Source: Phycisphaerales bacterium (GTDB lineage: Bacteria; Planctomycetota; Phycisphaerae; Phycisphaerales; UBA1924). Taken from it: a DNA stretch of 64,000 bases. The first letter of the stretch is position 1. Each line of letters opens with the position of its first letter. The DNA is taken from contig JAEPOJ010000003.1 of NCBI GenBank assembly GCA_017642965.1, positions 93,138-157,137 on the forward strand. Direction: 5' to 3'. Under the pieces are notes generated by a model. That model saw only the letters and a list, made by a program, of their open reading frames with translations, had not been told where the DNA came from and made no database searches. The position numbers and the translations under genes are program-made. Below, in pieces: positions 37,451 through 47,158 of this stretch.

Positions 37451-37675
37451 ATGAAAAGCGATACCCACCCCACCTGGTACCCGTCCTGCAAGGTCTACTA
37501 CAACGGCGAAGTCGTCATGACCGTCGGGGCGACTGTCCCTGAGCTCAAGGTCGATGTTTGGTCGGGTTCGCACCCCTTCTTCACCGGCAAGTCCGCGTTC
37601 GTCGACGCCGCGGGCCGCGTTGAGAAGTTCCAGAAGAAGTTCTCTGGCAACTACTTCCAGGGCAAGAAAAAGTAA
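37451..37675 (+). CDS. rpmE: Ribosomal protein bL31 (zinc-free form)
   Basis: The 74-residue protein is a component of the large ribosomal subunit near the subunit bridge. KVYYNGEVVMTVGATVPEL, the WSGSHPFFTGK signature and VEKFQKKF are conserved. Only one cysteine is present, so it is the C-minus (zinc-independent) form. GAAGGAAAC precedes the ATG. The longer frame upstream to 37223 is not conserved. A strong terminator follows, so it is monocistronic. Confidence 0.95.
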   Translation: MKSDTHPTWYPSCKVYYNGEVVMTVGATVPELKVDVWSGSHPFFTGKSAFVDAAGRVEKFQKKFSGNYFQGKKK

Positions 37676-37729
37676 ACGAGCTGTTTTCGGGCCGAGACTA
37701 TCGGTCTCAGCTTGTGATCACAAACCCAG

Positions 37730-37756
37730 AAAACACCCGACAATCGGGTGTTTTTT
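37730..37756 (+). terminator. Intrinsic terminator of rpmE
   Basis: AAAACACCCGA pairs with TCGGGTGTTTT around a three-base loop, and the T-run continues to 37756. The A-tract on the left allows some function in the opposite direction. Confidence 0.92.
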
Positions 37757-38053
37757 ATCGTTAATTGCTCGAAACGGTCCTTCAATCGGGTACAAATGAA
37801 TCTAGAGGCGGACGCCGTGCGTAGAGGTTTTCGTCTCTGTCCGTGCGCTCGCGTTGTTTGGGCGGTTTCGGGCCCTGTGGGTCTCACCACGGGTTGATCT
37901 ATGCAGGCACAGGGGTCATGCGTTCCCAGTCACGGGGCGTGTGATGCTATGGGTTGGTCGTCCGCTCGTTGAGAGTTGGCGCTCCATTGTCTGTGACCGT
38001 CCAGTGTACTGCCCGCAACCCGGGCCGAATGACAACGAAAAGGGAACTACCAC
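37757..38053. promoter_or_regulatory. 297-base region upstream of the first metalloprotease gene
   Basis: No coding frame is supported. It must hold the promoter and leader of the protease at 38054, with AAAAGGGAA as ribosome site. GGGCCCTGTGG and CCACGGG at about 37868-37900 can form a short hairpin, but no known riboswitch is recognised. Confidence 0.35.
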
Positions 38054-39757
38054 ATGAGTCGCATCGCACTGACACTAACCGCAACCACCGCACTGAGCGT
38101 CTTGTCCGTCACCGCCACGGCTGAATCCAACGCATTCCCTGATTGCATCGCCAGCCAGCACGAAATCAACCTCAACGACATCGCCGGTCGCCTCTTCCAG
38201 CAGATGCCTCGTGAGCATCAGGAGAAGATCGCCCTCGGTGGCGGCATCGGCTCCGAGGGCTTCGATCTGAAAGCGTTCGAGAGCGGTGTGCAGATCGATG
38301 TCTCTGAGCAGATCGACGCGGGCATCACGGCCCACGAGTACCTCGACCTGCTCGTCTCTGATGAACTCGGCGCACGACTCACCGAGGAGCAGTGGAATAT
38401 CCTCAACTCGATCGCTGACACACTCGACTCGGGCAAGACCGTCCCGGCATTGTGCTTCGCGCCGGGCACCGATCCCGAATACGCGTACGCGATCAACCAG
38501 CTGATCGAGTTCCCGTTCCAGATCATGTTCCAGCAGACCGGACGCTGGAACCGGACAGCCACCGACGGCTCGGGCCTTGGTCAGGGCGACCCGACCACGC
38601 TCACCTACTCGTTCGTTCCCGATGGGACCTTTATCCCGAACCTCGGGCTCGGGCTGGGCTCCGGCAACTCGGTGCTCTTTGCGTGGCTGAACAACCGCTA
38701 CGGCCCGCCGAGCGTCTGGCAGCCCTTGTTTGATCAGGTCTTCGATCGTTGGGCCGAGCTGACCGGGCTGAGCTATGTGTATGAGCCCAACGACGACGGC
38801 GCAAACACCAACGGCGCTGTGGGCATCCTCGGCGTTCGTGGCGACGTCCGCATCGGCGCGTTCAACTTCGCGAATGACGGGAACTTCGGTGTGCTTGCGT
38901 ACAACAACTTCCCCAACGACGGCGACATGATCTTCGACGCGTACGACAACTACTACAACAGCACGAGCAACAACTACCGCTCATTCCGCAATGTCGCCGC
39001 GCATGAGCACGGCCACGGGCTGGGCATGCTCCATGTCTGCCCCATCAACTCGACCAAGCTGATGGAGCCGTTCGCCACAAACTCGTTTGATGGCCCCCAG
39101 CTTGACGACATCCTCAACGGGCACCGCCACTACGGGGATCCGACCGAGCCCAACAACAGCCCGATCACCGCGATCGACATGGGCTCGATCGACGCGACGG
39201 ACTTCTACGGCCTGAGCAACCTGAGCATCGACGACGAAACCGAGTTCGATATGTTCCGCTTCGAGCTGACCGAGCGTGCGAGCTTCCGCTTCGTGGTTGG
39301 TCCGCAGGCAGATGAGTACCGCACCGGACCCCAGACTCAGTCGTGCAACAACGGCACACTCGTGGATTATGATGCGATCAATGATCTGAAGATCGACCTG
39401 TATGAAGCGGGCAACCTCATCGTTCCGATCGCGAGCGAGAACACCGCTGGCGCCGGTCAGAACGATGATATGACCGTCCCCCTCGAGGACCCGGGCGTCT
39501 ATTACATCATCGTTTCGTCGGCTACCAGCACGAACAACGTGCAGCGTTATCAGGTGACCGCGCTCACGCAGGAGCTGCCCCCGGTCGAATGTGAGGCCGA
39601 CTTCACCGGCGACGGTATCCTCGACTTCTTCGACGTCTCGGCGTTCCTCGCTGCGTACAACAGCATGGACTCGTCCGCAGACTTTAACAACGACGGCATC
39701 TTCAACTTCTTCGATGTTTCGGCATTCCTGAATGCTTTCAACGCTGGATGTCCGTAA
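38054..39757 (+). CDS. Secreted matrixin-type metalloprotease with GC-type dockerin tag (first copy)
   Basis: The 567-residue protein is exported (signal peptide to about residue 24). The zinc site HEHGHGLGMLH at residues 317-327 is the HExxHxxGxxH metzincin signature, with MEPF as the Met-turn. A beta domain of pre-peptidase C-terminal type follows (about 370-500; TEFDMFRFEL, TNNVQRYQV), and residues 513-567 are the calcium-loop tag CEADF to GCP. It is likely a calcium-dependent extracellular protease. It is about 45 percent similar by eye to the next gene, which has the same order of parts. A strong terminator separates them. Confidence 0.88.
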   Translation: MSRIALTLTATTALSVLSVTATAESNAFPDCIASQHEINLNDIAGRLFQQMPREHQEKIALGGGIGSEGFDLKAFESGVQIDVSEQIDAGITAHEYLDLLVSDELGARLTEEQWNILNSIADTLDSGKTVPALCFAPGTDPEYAYAINQLIEFPFQIMFQQTGRWNRTATDGSGLGQGDPTTLTYSFVPDGTFIPNLGLGLGSGNSVLFAWLNNRYGPPSVWQPLFDQVFDRWAELTGLSYVYEPNDDGANTNGAVGILGVRGDVRIGAFNFANDGNFGVLAYNNFPNDGDMIFDAYDNYYNSTSNNYRSFRNVAAHEHGHGLGMLHVCPINSTKLMEPFATNSFDGPQLDDILNGHRHYGDPTEPNNSPITAIDMGSIDATDFYGLSNLSIDDETEFDMFRFELTERASFRFVVGPQADEYRTGPQTQSCNNGTLVDYDAINDLKIDLYEAGNLIVPIASENTAGAGQNDDMTVPLEDPGVYYIIVSSATSTNNVQRYQVTALTQELPPVECEADFTGDGILDFFDVSAFLAAYNSMDSSADFNNDGIFNFFDVSAFLNAFNAGCP

Positions 39758-39776
39758 ACACGATCGTAATCCTGAT

Positions 39777-39819
39777 CGGGCAAGCCGCGTATCGCTCGAT
39801 ACGCGCTGCCCGTTTTTTT
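39777..39819 (+). terminator. Intrinsic terminator between the two metalloprotease genes
   Basis: A long stem is made of CGGGCA with TGCCCG outside and CGCGTATCG with CGATACGCG inside, followed by seven T (39813-39819). Confidence 0.93.
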
Positions 39820-39873
39820 CAGCCATAGCACTTGAGTCCAGGTTGCAGGACCCGGAATCACAGGAGGGAATAG

Positions 39874-42453
39874 ATGAACACGAAGACAAAGGCATCGCTG
39901 GCCATGATGGGCCTACTCGCGGCTTCCGGATCGGCACTCAGCGCCGGTACGGGAGCCGAGTACCCGAGCGCGATCGCATCTCACGACGAACTTTTCATGC
40001 AGGGGATCGCCGAGCGGATGTTTTTGCAGCTTCCGGCCGAGCACCAGCAGATGATTGCTGAGGCAGGTGGGATTGGCTCGCATGCCGTCGCGGACACTGC
40101 TCCGCTGTGTGATCATGGTGAACCGAGGCCGTTGCCTGAAGTCGACCCTGGTATCAGCGCACACGAATACCTTGATCTGCTTGTCTCCGAGGAACTTGCC
40201 GCACGCATGACCGACGAGCAGTGGAACATCCTCAACGCCATTGCCGACACCCTCGATACGGGCAGTACTGTGCCCCACATGTGCTTCTCTCCAGACACCG
40301 ACCGTGAGTACGCGTTCGCGGTCAATCAGCTGATCGAGTTCCCCTTCCAGGTCCGTTTCCAGCAGACCGGACGATGGACCTCGACGGCAACCAACGGCGG
40401 CGGCCTCGGCCAGGGCACCCCCACGACCCTGACCTACTCCTTCGTGCCCGACGGGACCTTCGTGCCCAACCTTGGCATCGGTCTGGGCTCAGGCAACTCG
40501 CAGCTCTTCCAGTGGCTCGATGGGATTTACGGGAACACCCAGACATGGCAGGATCTCTTCCATCAGGTCTTCGACCGTTGGGAAGAGCTTATCAATGTCA
40601 CCTACGTGTTCGAGCCCAACGACGACGGCTCGAACACCAACTCCGGGGCCGGCATCCTGGGGGTCCGGGGCGATGTCCGCATTGCCGCGTACAACTTCCA
40701 GAACGATGGCAACGGCGGCGTACTTGCTTACAACAACTTCCCGAACGACGGCGACATGATCTTTGACGCGTTCGACACGTTTTATAGCACGAACACATCG
40801 GGCAACTCGCTGCGTCTACGGAACGTCGCCGCGCACGAGCACGGCCACGGGCTGGGCATGCTCCATGTCTGCCCAGCCACCGGCACGAAGCTGATGGAGC
40901 CCTTCATCTCAACCTCGTACGACGGCCCGCAGCTCGATGACATCCTCAACGGGATCCGCCATTACGGCGACGTCAACGAGCCCGACGACTCGATCGCGCA
41001 GGCGACCGATCTCGGCACGCTGAATATCGGTGGCGCGGCGGCTGTACAGAACGTCGGTGTGGATGACAACTCCGATGACGATTTCTTCAGGGTTGGCCTG
41101 TCCGCACCGGCACGAATCCAGTTCCTGGTCGCGCCTGCCGCGGCAACGTATGACCAGGGACCGCAGACGTCGCAGTGCAACACCGGTTCCTCTACGAACT
41201 ACAACGCGATCCAGAACCTGCGCATCACCGCGTTCGACGCGAGTGGCAGCACGCTCGGCTCGGTCAACGATACCGGCCTCGGCGGAACCGAAACGCTCAT
41301 CATCGATTCGGTGAATGGCGACGAGGTGTTCTTCCGCGTTGATGGCGCCACGAACGTGAACAACGTGCAACGCTATCAGGTCTCGGTGCTCGTATTTAAT
41401 ATCCCATTCATGGGGCCGCTGATCAGCGCCGACGTCCCCAACGCCGTTGATCCCGGTGTCGCGACGTCCTTCGACGTCACGATCGACCCGCGCGAGGACG
41501 ATCTCGTTGGTGGCAGCGCGCAGCTGTTTGCCTCAGTGAATGACGGCTCGTTCATCTCCTCACCGCTGATGAGCAATGGTGGCAACAGCTACACCGCGAC
41601 GCTGCCGAGCGTCAACTGTGACGACTCGCTCGAGTTCTACATCTCCGTTGAGGGCGACACCGATGGCGTCGTGACACTCCCTGAGGGTGGTGCGAGCGCA
41701 CCGTTCAGCGCGACCGTCGGCGAGCTCGTCGTCGCGCTCGATGACAACTTCGAGAGTGACCTCGGCTGGAACGTGAGCGGTGATGCGGTTAACGCCGGCG
41801 AGGGGCGCTGGGAGCGAGGAGTTCCCGGCGGCGATGGTTCACGCGGTGATGCCCCAAGCGACTTTGACGGTTCCGGCTCGTGCTATATGACGGGCAACGG
41901 CGGTCCCGGCGACAACACGGACGTGGATGAAACCACCATCCTGATCTCGCCGCCGCTCAACCTCAATGATGCTCCCGAAGCGATCATCTCCTACGCACGC
42001 TGGTACAACAATGCCGCGGGCGACAACCCCAATACTGATTTCATGACTGTGGATATCAGCAACAACCTGGGCATCAGCTGGACGACCCTCGAAACGGTCG
42101 GCCCCAACGATGGTCAGTCGGCGGGCGGCTGGTTCGAAGCATCGTTCCGTGTGGCTGACTTTGTCACCCCAACGGGGACGGTTCTTGTGCGGTTCACCGC
42201 CCAGGATCTCGGTGGCGGCTCGATTGTGGAAGCAGCGATCGACGCCTTCCGCGTCTCACAGTTCAGCTGTGAGGACCCGGACATCTGTGCCGCGGACCTG
42301 ACCGGCGATGGGAACCTCGACTTCTTCGACGTGTCGGCATTCCTCACCGCTTTCAACGCGATGGACCCCGCCGCTGACTTTAACGGCGACGGCATGTTCA
42401 ACTTCTTCGACGTGTCAGAGTTCCTCAGCGCGTTCAATGCCGGCTGTCCATAA
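39874..42453 (+). CDS. Secreted matrixin-type metalloprotease with extra beta domains and GC-type dockerin tag (second copy)
   Basis: The 859-residue protein repeats the layout of its neighbour: signal peptide (to about residue 24), catalytic metzincin domain with HEHGHGLGMLH at 321-331 and the MEPF Met-turn, and a PPC-like domain (about 370-505). It then adds a fibronectin-like stretch and a jelly-roll or MAM-like domain with FESDLGWNVSG and CYMTGNGGPGDN (about 510-800). Residues 805-859 are the tag CAADL to GCP. AGGAGGGAA precedes the ATG. The extra domains suggest binding to a polymer or cell surface. A terminator follows. Confidence 0.88.
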   Translation: MNTKTKASLAMMGLLAASGSALSAGTGAEYPSAIASHDELFMQGIAERMFLQLPAEHQQMIAEAGGIGSHAVADTAPLCDHGEPRPLPEVDPGISAHEYLDLLVSEELAARMTDEQWNILNAIADTLDTGSTVPHMCFSPDTDREYAFAVNQLIEFPFQVRFQQTGRWTSTATNGGGLGQGTPTTLTYSFVPDGTFVPNLGIGLGSGNSQLFQWLDGIYGNTQTWQDLFHQVFDRWEELINVTYVFEPNDDGSNTNSGAGILGVRGDVRIAAYNFQNDGNGGVLAYNNFPNDGDMIFDAFDTFYSTNTSGNSLRLRNVAAHEHGHGLGMLHVCPATGTKLMEPFISTSYDGPQLDDILNGIRHYGDVNEPDDSIAQATDLGTLNIGGAAAVQNVGVDDNSDDDFFRVGLSAPARIQFLVAPAAATYDQGPQTSQCNTGSSTNYNAIQNLRITAFDASGSTLGSVNDTGLGGTETLIIDSVNGDEVFFRVDGATNVNNVQRYQVSVLVFNIPFMGPLISADVPNAVDPGVATSFDVTIDPREDDLVGGSAQLFASVNDGSFISSPLMSNGGNSYTATLPSVNCDDSLEFYISVEGDTDGVVTLPEGGASAPFSATVGELVVALDDNFESDLGWNVSGDAVNAGEGRWERGVPGGDGSRGDAPSDFDGSGSCYMTGNGGPGDNTDVDETTILISPPLNLNDAPEAIISYARWYNNAAGDNPNTDFMTVDISNNLGISWTTLETVGPNDGQSAGGWFEASFRVADFVTPTGTVLVRFTAQDLGGGSIVEAAIDAFRVSQFSCEDPDICAADLTGDGNLDFFDVSAFLTAFNAMDPAADFNGDGMFNFFDVSEFLSAFNAGCP

Positions 42454-42489
42454 TCCCGCAATCGGTCATCGATACTGAAGACCACGCAG

Positions 42490-42515
42490 CCGGGACCATC
42501 GGGTCCCGGTTTTTT
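42490..42515 (+). terminator. Intrinsic terminator
   Basis: CCGGGACC (42490-42497) pairs with GGTCCCGG (42502-42509) around a four-base loop, followed by six T. It ends the second metalloprotease gene. Confidence 0.93.
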
Positions 42516-42570
42516 GCACTTTTGAGCATCTATTGATTCACTTATCCGGATATTTGGATATAGTCCCAGC

Positions 42571-45500
42571 ATGACCGACACACGCCCAACGTTGCTCGAA
42601 TCGCTCGCTGATCGTGTCCTGATCTGGGATGGAGCCATGGGCACCCAGACTCAGGGATATGACCTTGATGTCGAAACGGACTACATGGGCTGCGAGAACT
42701 GCCCCGATGTGCTGTGTCTTTCCAGGCCTGACGTGGTGGAAGAGATTCACCGCGGGTACTACGAGGCTGGCTCTGATGTCGTCACGACGAATACCTTCGG
42801 GGCGGCAGCCCACACGCTCGGAGAGTTCGATCTGTACGACAAAGCGGAAGAGCTTGCCCACAAGGCCGCCCAGATCGCTCGAAAAGCAGCAGATGCCTTC
42901 AGCACGCCTGAGAAGCCCCGCTACGTCGCTGGATCGCTCGGCCCTGGCACGAAGCTGATCACGCTGGGCCAGATCTCATTTGATGCGATGCGCGACTCGT
43001 ACGCCCACGCAGCCCGAGGCCTGATCACAGGAGGCGCGGATTGCGTGCTCCTGGAGACGTGCCAGGATCTGTTGCAGATCAAGGCAGCGATCGCAGGCAT
43101 CCATCAGGCATGCGATCAGTTGGATCAACCGCACGACTGCATCCCCATCTTTGTCTCTGTAACGATCGAGCAGACCGGCACGATGCTCGTTGGCTCCTCG
43201 ATCGAAGCCGCGATCGAAGCCCTGCGACCGCTTCCTATCGCCTCGCTGGGGCTCAACTGCGCGACCGGGCCCGTCGAGATGGTCAATACCGTCCGCACGC
43301 TGGCCTCGCGCTGGGATCGTCACATCACACTGATGCCGAACGCGGGGCTCCCCACACTCGTGGAGGGTAAGACGATCTATCCGCTCACGTCTCAGGGATT
43401 CAAGGACGCGATGGAACTGTTCTTGCGTGAAGGCCTGATCAGTGCCGTCGGCGGATGCTGTGGCACGACCCCTGAGCACATTTCTTTCCTTTCAGATCTC
43501 GTTTCGGCCACCGAGCTTGGAAAACGTCCCGAGGCGCGGATCACTCCGGCGTGTTCTTCGCTTTACTCCGCTGTCGAGTACCGCCAGGATGCGTCGTTCC
43601 TGATCATCGGTGAGCGCTGCAACGCCTCCGGCTCCCGCGCGTTCAAGCGTCTGCTTGAAGCGGAAGACTGGGAGGGCATTTGCTCGCTGGCCAAAAATCA
43701 GGTGAAGGATGGATCGCACATCCTTGATGTCAACGTCGATGTCGCCGGTCGCAATGGGCCCGAGGATATGCATGAAGTGGTTTCACGACTGGTTCAGCAG
43801 GCGGATGCCCCTCTCATGCTCGATTCAACGAGCCCGGAGACGATCGAGGCCGGGCTCAAGGCGGCGGGTGGTAAGTGCATCATCAACTCCGCCAACTTTG
43901 AGGACGGGGAAGAGAAGTTCGACCGCTTCTGCCGCCTGGCCAAGAGCTTCGGCGCCGCACTGGTGATCGGAACGATCGACGAGGACCCCGACCAGGCCAT
44001 GGCGCGGACAGCGGATAGGAAGTTCTCGATCACCGAGCGTGCGATCGAGCGTGCGACAACACTGCACGGCCTCAAAGAGTCGGACTTATTCATCGATCCG
44101 CTCGTGCTCCCGATCTCAACCGGTCTTGATTCCGATCGACGCAGCGCCCATGCGCTCATTGAGGGCACGAGACGTATCAGTGATCGCTACCCGGAGATCC
44201 AGCTGACGTGCGGGCTCTCAAACGTTTCGTTCGGTCTCAAGCCGGTCGCCAGAACCATCCTGAACGCCGTGTTCCTCCATGAGCTTGTCCAGAATGGCAT
44301 GACCAGCGCCATCGTGCACGCCTCGAAGATCACGCCACTGAACAAGATCCCCGATAAGCAGCAGCGGGCGGCGATGGACCTGATCTATGACAGGCGCGCA
44401 GAATCCGCCGGCGGAACCGGGCTCCCGGACGGAGTTACCGACGACGGATTCGATCCGCTGGAGGAGCTGATCGACCTCTTTAAGGATGCTACGGAGGAGA
44501 TCAACAAGACCTCGATCAAGGACCTCCCGCTTGAGGAGCGGCTCCAGAAGCACATCATTGATGGCGAGAATGAGTTCCTGCAGGAGTCGATCGATGAGGC
44601 GCTGGCCAAGTATCAGCCGCTTGAGATCATCAACGATCACCTGCTCGCGGGGATGAAGGTCGTTGGTGAACTCTTCGGTTCGGGCCAGATGCAGCTCCCG
44701 TTCGTGCTGCAGAGCGCACAGACGATGAAGAAGGCGGTCGCATTGCTCGAGCCGCACATGGACAAGGCCACGACGCAGACAAAGGGTTCCATTGTTCTTG
44801 CCACCGTCAAGGGTGACGTCCATGACATCGGCAAGAACTTGGTCGATATCCTGCTGACCAATAACGGCTACACCGTGCACAACCTCGGCATTAAGCAGCC
44901 CATTGACGCCATCCTCAAGGCGTACGACGAGACGAAAGCCAACGCGATCGGCCTCTCAGGCTTGCTAGTCAAGTCGGTGAATGTGATGGAAGAGAACCTC
45001 AAAGAGCTGAACGAGAAGGGCATCAGGGTGCCTGTCATCCTCGGCGGCGCGGCGCTCACCCGCTCATACGCCGAGGGTCATCTGCGCAGCGTGTATGAGG
45101 GGGACCTGCTCTACGCGAAGGACGCGTTCGATGGGCTGGCTACGATGGACGCCATCGCGACTGGGCGAACTGATACGCTGCTCAAAGCCGCAGAAGAACG
45201 GCAGTCCAGCCGCAAGGCGTCCGTGAAAAAGCACGAAGAGCGGCAAGCCGGCCAAGTGGGTGGCACGAAGACAGCGACCACGACCGCGACGCTGCAGCGA
45301 TCTGAGGTCTCCCGCGAGAACACTGTGCCAAAGCCCCCGTTCTGGGGAACGACCATCGTCGAGAACCTGAACCTGCGAGACATCTTCGCGTATATCAACC
45401 CGACCGCGCTGTTTTCGATCCAGTGGCAGCTCAAGCGGGGCAAGCAGTCCAAAGAGGAATACGAACGCCTGCTCGATGAAATCGCTCGCCCGAAGTTCAA

Positions 45501-46131
45501 GGAGATGACCGAGCGTTGCATTCAGGAGGACATCCTCCGTCCACGATTGGTGTATGGGTATCTTCCTTGCACCTCGTCGGGTAACGAGCTGATCATCTTC
45601 GATCCTGAGAATCACGATCATGAGATCGAACGGTTCTCATTCCCACGCCAGCAGAGCGGGAAGAACCTGTGCATCTCCGATTACTTCAAGGACGAGCAGG
45701 AATGCTCGAAGCTGGGCCAGCGTGATGTGATCGGGATGATGTGCGTCACCATGGGCGAGCGGATCAGCGAGTATACAAAGGAACTTTTCGATCGGGATCA
45801 GTACCAGGAGTACCTGTATTGGCATGGGATCGGTGTCGAGACCGCTGAGGCGCTCGCCGAGTTCTGGCACAAACGTGTCCGTACCGAACTCGGTTTCGGT
45901 CATGAGGACTCCCACGACATCCCAGAACTGTTCAAGCAGGGCTACCGGGGATCAAGGTACTCCTTCGGGTACCCGGCATGCCCGAACATGAGTGACCATG
46001 AGATCCTCTGGCGCCTGCTGGATCCGACACGCATCGGGTGTCAGCTGACAGAGAATCACCAGATCGATCCGGAGCAATCGACGAGTGCCATCATCGCGCA
46101 CCACCCGAACGCACGATACTTCAACGCGTGA
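42571..46131 (+). CDS. metH: Cobalamin-dependent methionine synthase
   Basis: The 1186-residue MetH carries all four modules: the homocysteine domain with zinc cysteines in LGLNCATGP and GGCCGTTP (to about 310), the methyltetrahydrofolate domain starting FLIIGERCNASGS (about 345-610), the B12 domain with GDVHDIGKN (axial His751), and the activation domain with RYSFGYPACPNMSDHEILW near the end. The folate-domain motif has Cys where many have Thr (GERTN). It makes methionine from homocysteine in the cytoplasm. No B12 or SAM riboswitch is seen in the short upstream gap, and no clear ribosome site. A stretch of about 40 residues (KASVKKHEERQAGQVGG region) links B12 and activation domains. Confidence 0.97.
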   Translation: MTDTRPTLLESLADRVLIWDGAMGTQTQGYDLDVETDYMGCENCPDVLCLSRPDVVEEIHRGYYEAGSDVVTTNTFGAAAHTLGEFDLYDKAEELAHKAAQIARKAADAFSTPEKPRYVAGSLGPGTKLITLGQISFDAMRDSYAHAARGLITGGADCVLLETCQDLLQIKAAIAGIHQACDQLDQPHDCIPIFVSVTIEQTGTMLVGSSIEAAIEALRPLPIASLGLNCATGPVEMVNTVRTLASRWDRHITLMPNAGLPTLVEGKTIYPLTSQGFKDAMELFLREGLISAVGGCCGTTPEHISFLSDLVSATELGKRPEARITPACSSLYSAVEYRQDASFLIIGERCNASGSRAFKRLLEAEDWEGICSLAKNQVKDGSHILDVNVDVAGRNGPEDMHEVVSRLVQQADAPLMLDSTSPETIEAGLKAAGGKCIINSANFEDGEEKFDRFCRLAKSFGAALVIGTIDEDPDQAMARTADRKFSITERAIERATTLHGLKESDLFIDPLVLPISTGLDSDRRSAHALIEGTRRISDRYPEIQLTCGLSNVSFGLKPVARTILNAVFLHELVQNGMTSAIVHASKITPLNKIPDKQQRAAMDLIYDRRAESAGGTGLPDGVTDDGFDPLEELIDLFKDATEEINKTSIKDLPLEERLQKHIIDGENEFLQESIDEALAKYQPLEIINDHLLAGMKVVGELFGSGQMQLPFVLQSAQTMKKAVALLEPHMDKATTQTKGSIVLATVKGDVHDIGKNLVDILLTNNGYTVHNLGIKQPIDAILKAYDETKANAIGLSGLLVKSVNVMEENLKELNEKGIRVPVILGGAALTRSYAEGHLRSVYEGDLLYAKDAFDGLATMDAIATGRTDTLLKAAEERQSSRKASVKKHEERQAGQVGGTKTATTTATLQRSEVSRENTVPKPPFWGTTIVENLNLRDIFAYINPTALFSIQWQLKRGKQSKEEYERLLDEIARPKFKEMTERCIQEDILRPRLVYGYLPCTSSGNELIIFDPENHDHEIERFSFPRQQSGKNLCISDYFKDEQECSKLGQRDVIGMMCVTMGERISEYTKELFDRDQYQEYLYWHGIGVETAEALAEFWHKRVRTELGFGHEDSHDIPELFKQGYRGSRYSFGYPACPNMSDHEILWRLLDPTRIGCQLTENHQIDPEQSTSAIIAHHPNARYFNA

Positions 46132-46134
46132 GTC

Positions 46135-47088
46135 TCAGCGGCGCATCCTGAGAAGCATCACGAGAAAGACCGGCCCGCCGATCAACGAGGTGATCACGCC
46201 AATTGGGATGCGCCCGGCGTCCGTGGGGACCGCTCGCACGAGCGTGTCCGCGCCAACAACCAGCGCCACCCCCGCGAGGGCGGATCCGATCACGAGTGTG
46301 CGATGACCCGGCCCGGCGAGCAAGCGAACGAGATGGGGGCAGACGAGCCCCACGAACCCGATCGGACCCGCGAGGACGATGGAAATCGCCGTGAGCACCC
46401 CAGCGCCGATGAACTGGCCTGCGCGTACGGCAGGAACGGATACCCCAACCGACTTGGCCTCATCTTCGCCAAGCGCCATGACATCGAACGAGCGGGCCGC
46501 GGCGATCGACCACCCGACGATGCTGATCAGAAGCACTGAGCACGCGATCATGGTCCCGGTCTCGACCTGCTCGCGCAGCGTGCCCATCATCCACCGCGAG
46601 ACGGAGAACCCTCGATCGGGCATGAGCGAGACGACGAGCATCGTCGCAGCCCCAAGAATCACTGACACGATGACCCCGACAAGGATCATGGTGATGGGGT
46701 TGATGATCCCCCGACGTTGACTGAGGAACCAGACAAAGAGCAGCACCGCCATCGCCCCAATCAGGGCTGGGAATGCTGCGGCGCTGGCTCCGAGGAGTGA
46801 GCCAACCTGCCACGTCCTGAGGGTCACCGCGAAGCCGGCACCGGCTGATAACCCCATGAGATCTGGAGAGGCGAGGGGGTTCCGCAAGAGGGACTGGAGC
46901 AGCGCGCCGCTGAGGCCGAGTGAAGCTCCGACGAGCCCACCGATGATCACTCGATCCATGCGGAGACGATAGATCGCGGGTTCTTCTGCAAATCCCCAAC
47001 CATCCGTCCCAACCATCAGGCGGAGAGTGATCACGATCACACATGCGATGACCAGTATCAGGATCGTGAGACCTTGCCGCCCGAGCAT
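46135..47088 (-). CDS. FecCD/BtuC-family ABC transporter permease
   Basis: The 317-residue protein has about nine hydrophobic segments and the marks of the permease for iron-siderophore, haem or cobalamin import: RVIIGGLVGASLGLSGALLQ, RNPLASPDLMGLSAGAGF, and GLVCPHLVRLLAGPGHRTLV near the C-terminus. No ATPase or binding-protein gene is adjacent. Its stop faces the metH stop with a three-base gap; a cobalamin role would suit that neighbour but is only a guess. The start is the ATG following a run of weak upstream sequence. Confidence 0.88.
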   Translation of the reverse strand: MLGRQGLTILILVIACVIVITLRLMVGTDGWGFAEEPAIYRLRMDRVIIGGLVGASLGLSGALLQSLLRNPLASPDLMGLSAGAGFAVTLRTWQVGSLLGASAAAFPALIGAMAVLLFVWFLSQRRGIINPITMILVGVIVSVILGAATMLVVSLMPDRGFSVSRWMMGTLREQVETGTMIACSVLLISIVGWSIAAARSFDVMALGEDEAKSVGVSVPAVRAGQFIGAGVLTAISIVLAGPIGFVGLVCPHLVRLLAGPGHRTLVIGSALAGVALVVGADTLVRAVPTDAGRIPIGVITSLIGGPVFLVMLLRMRR

Positions 47089-47158
47089 GGATCAGCGTAT
47101 GCGATCAGAGCCGGAAAAGCAGATCGTGTATACTGCAACTCAACTCTGAGAGGAAGCA

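Noticed and set aside
42516..42570. Cobalamin or SAM riboswitch before metH
   Set aside because: The gap after the preceding terminator is only 55 bases, too short for either known class, and no consensus is seen.
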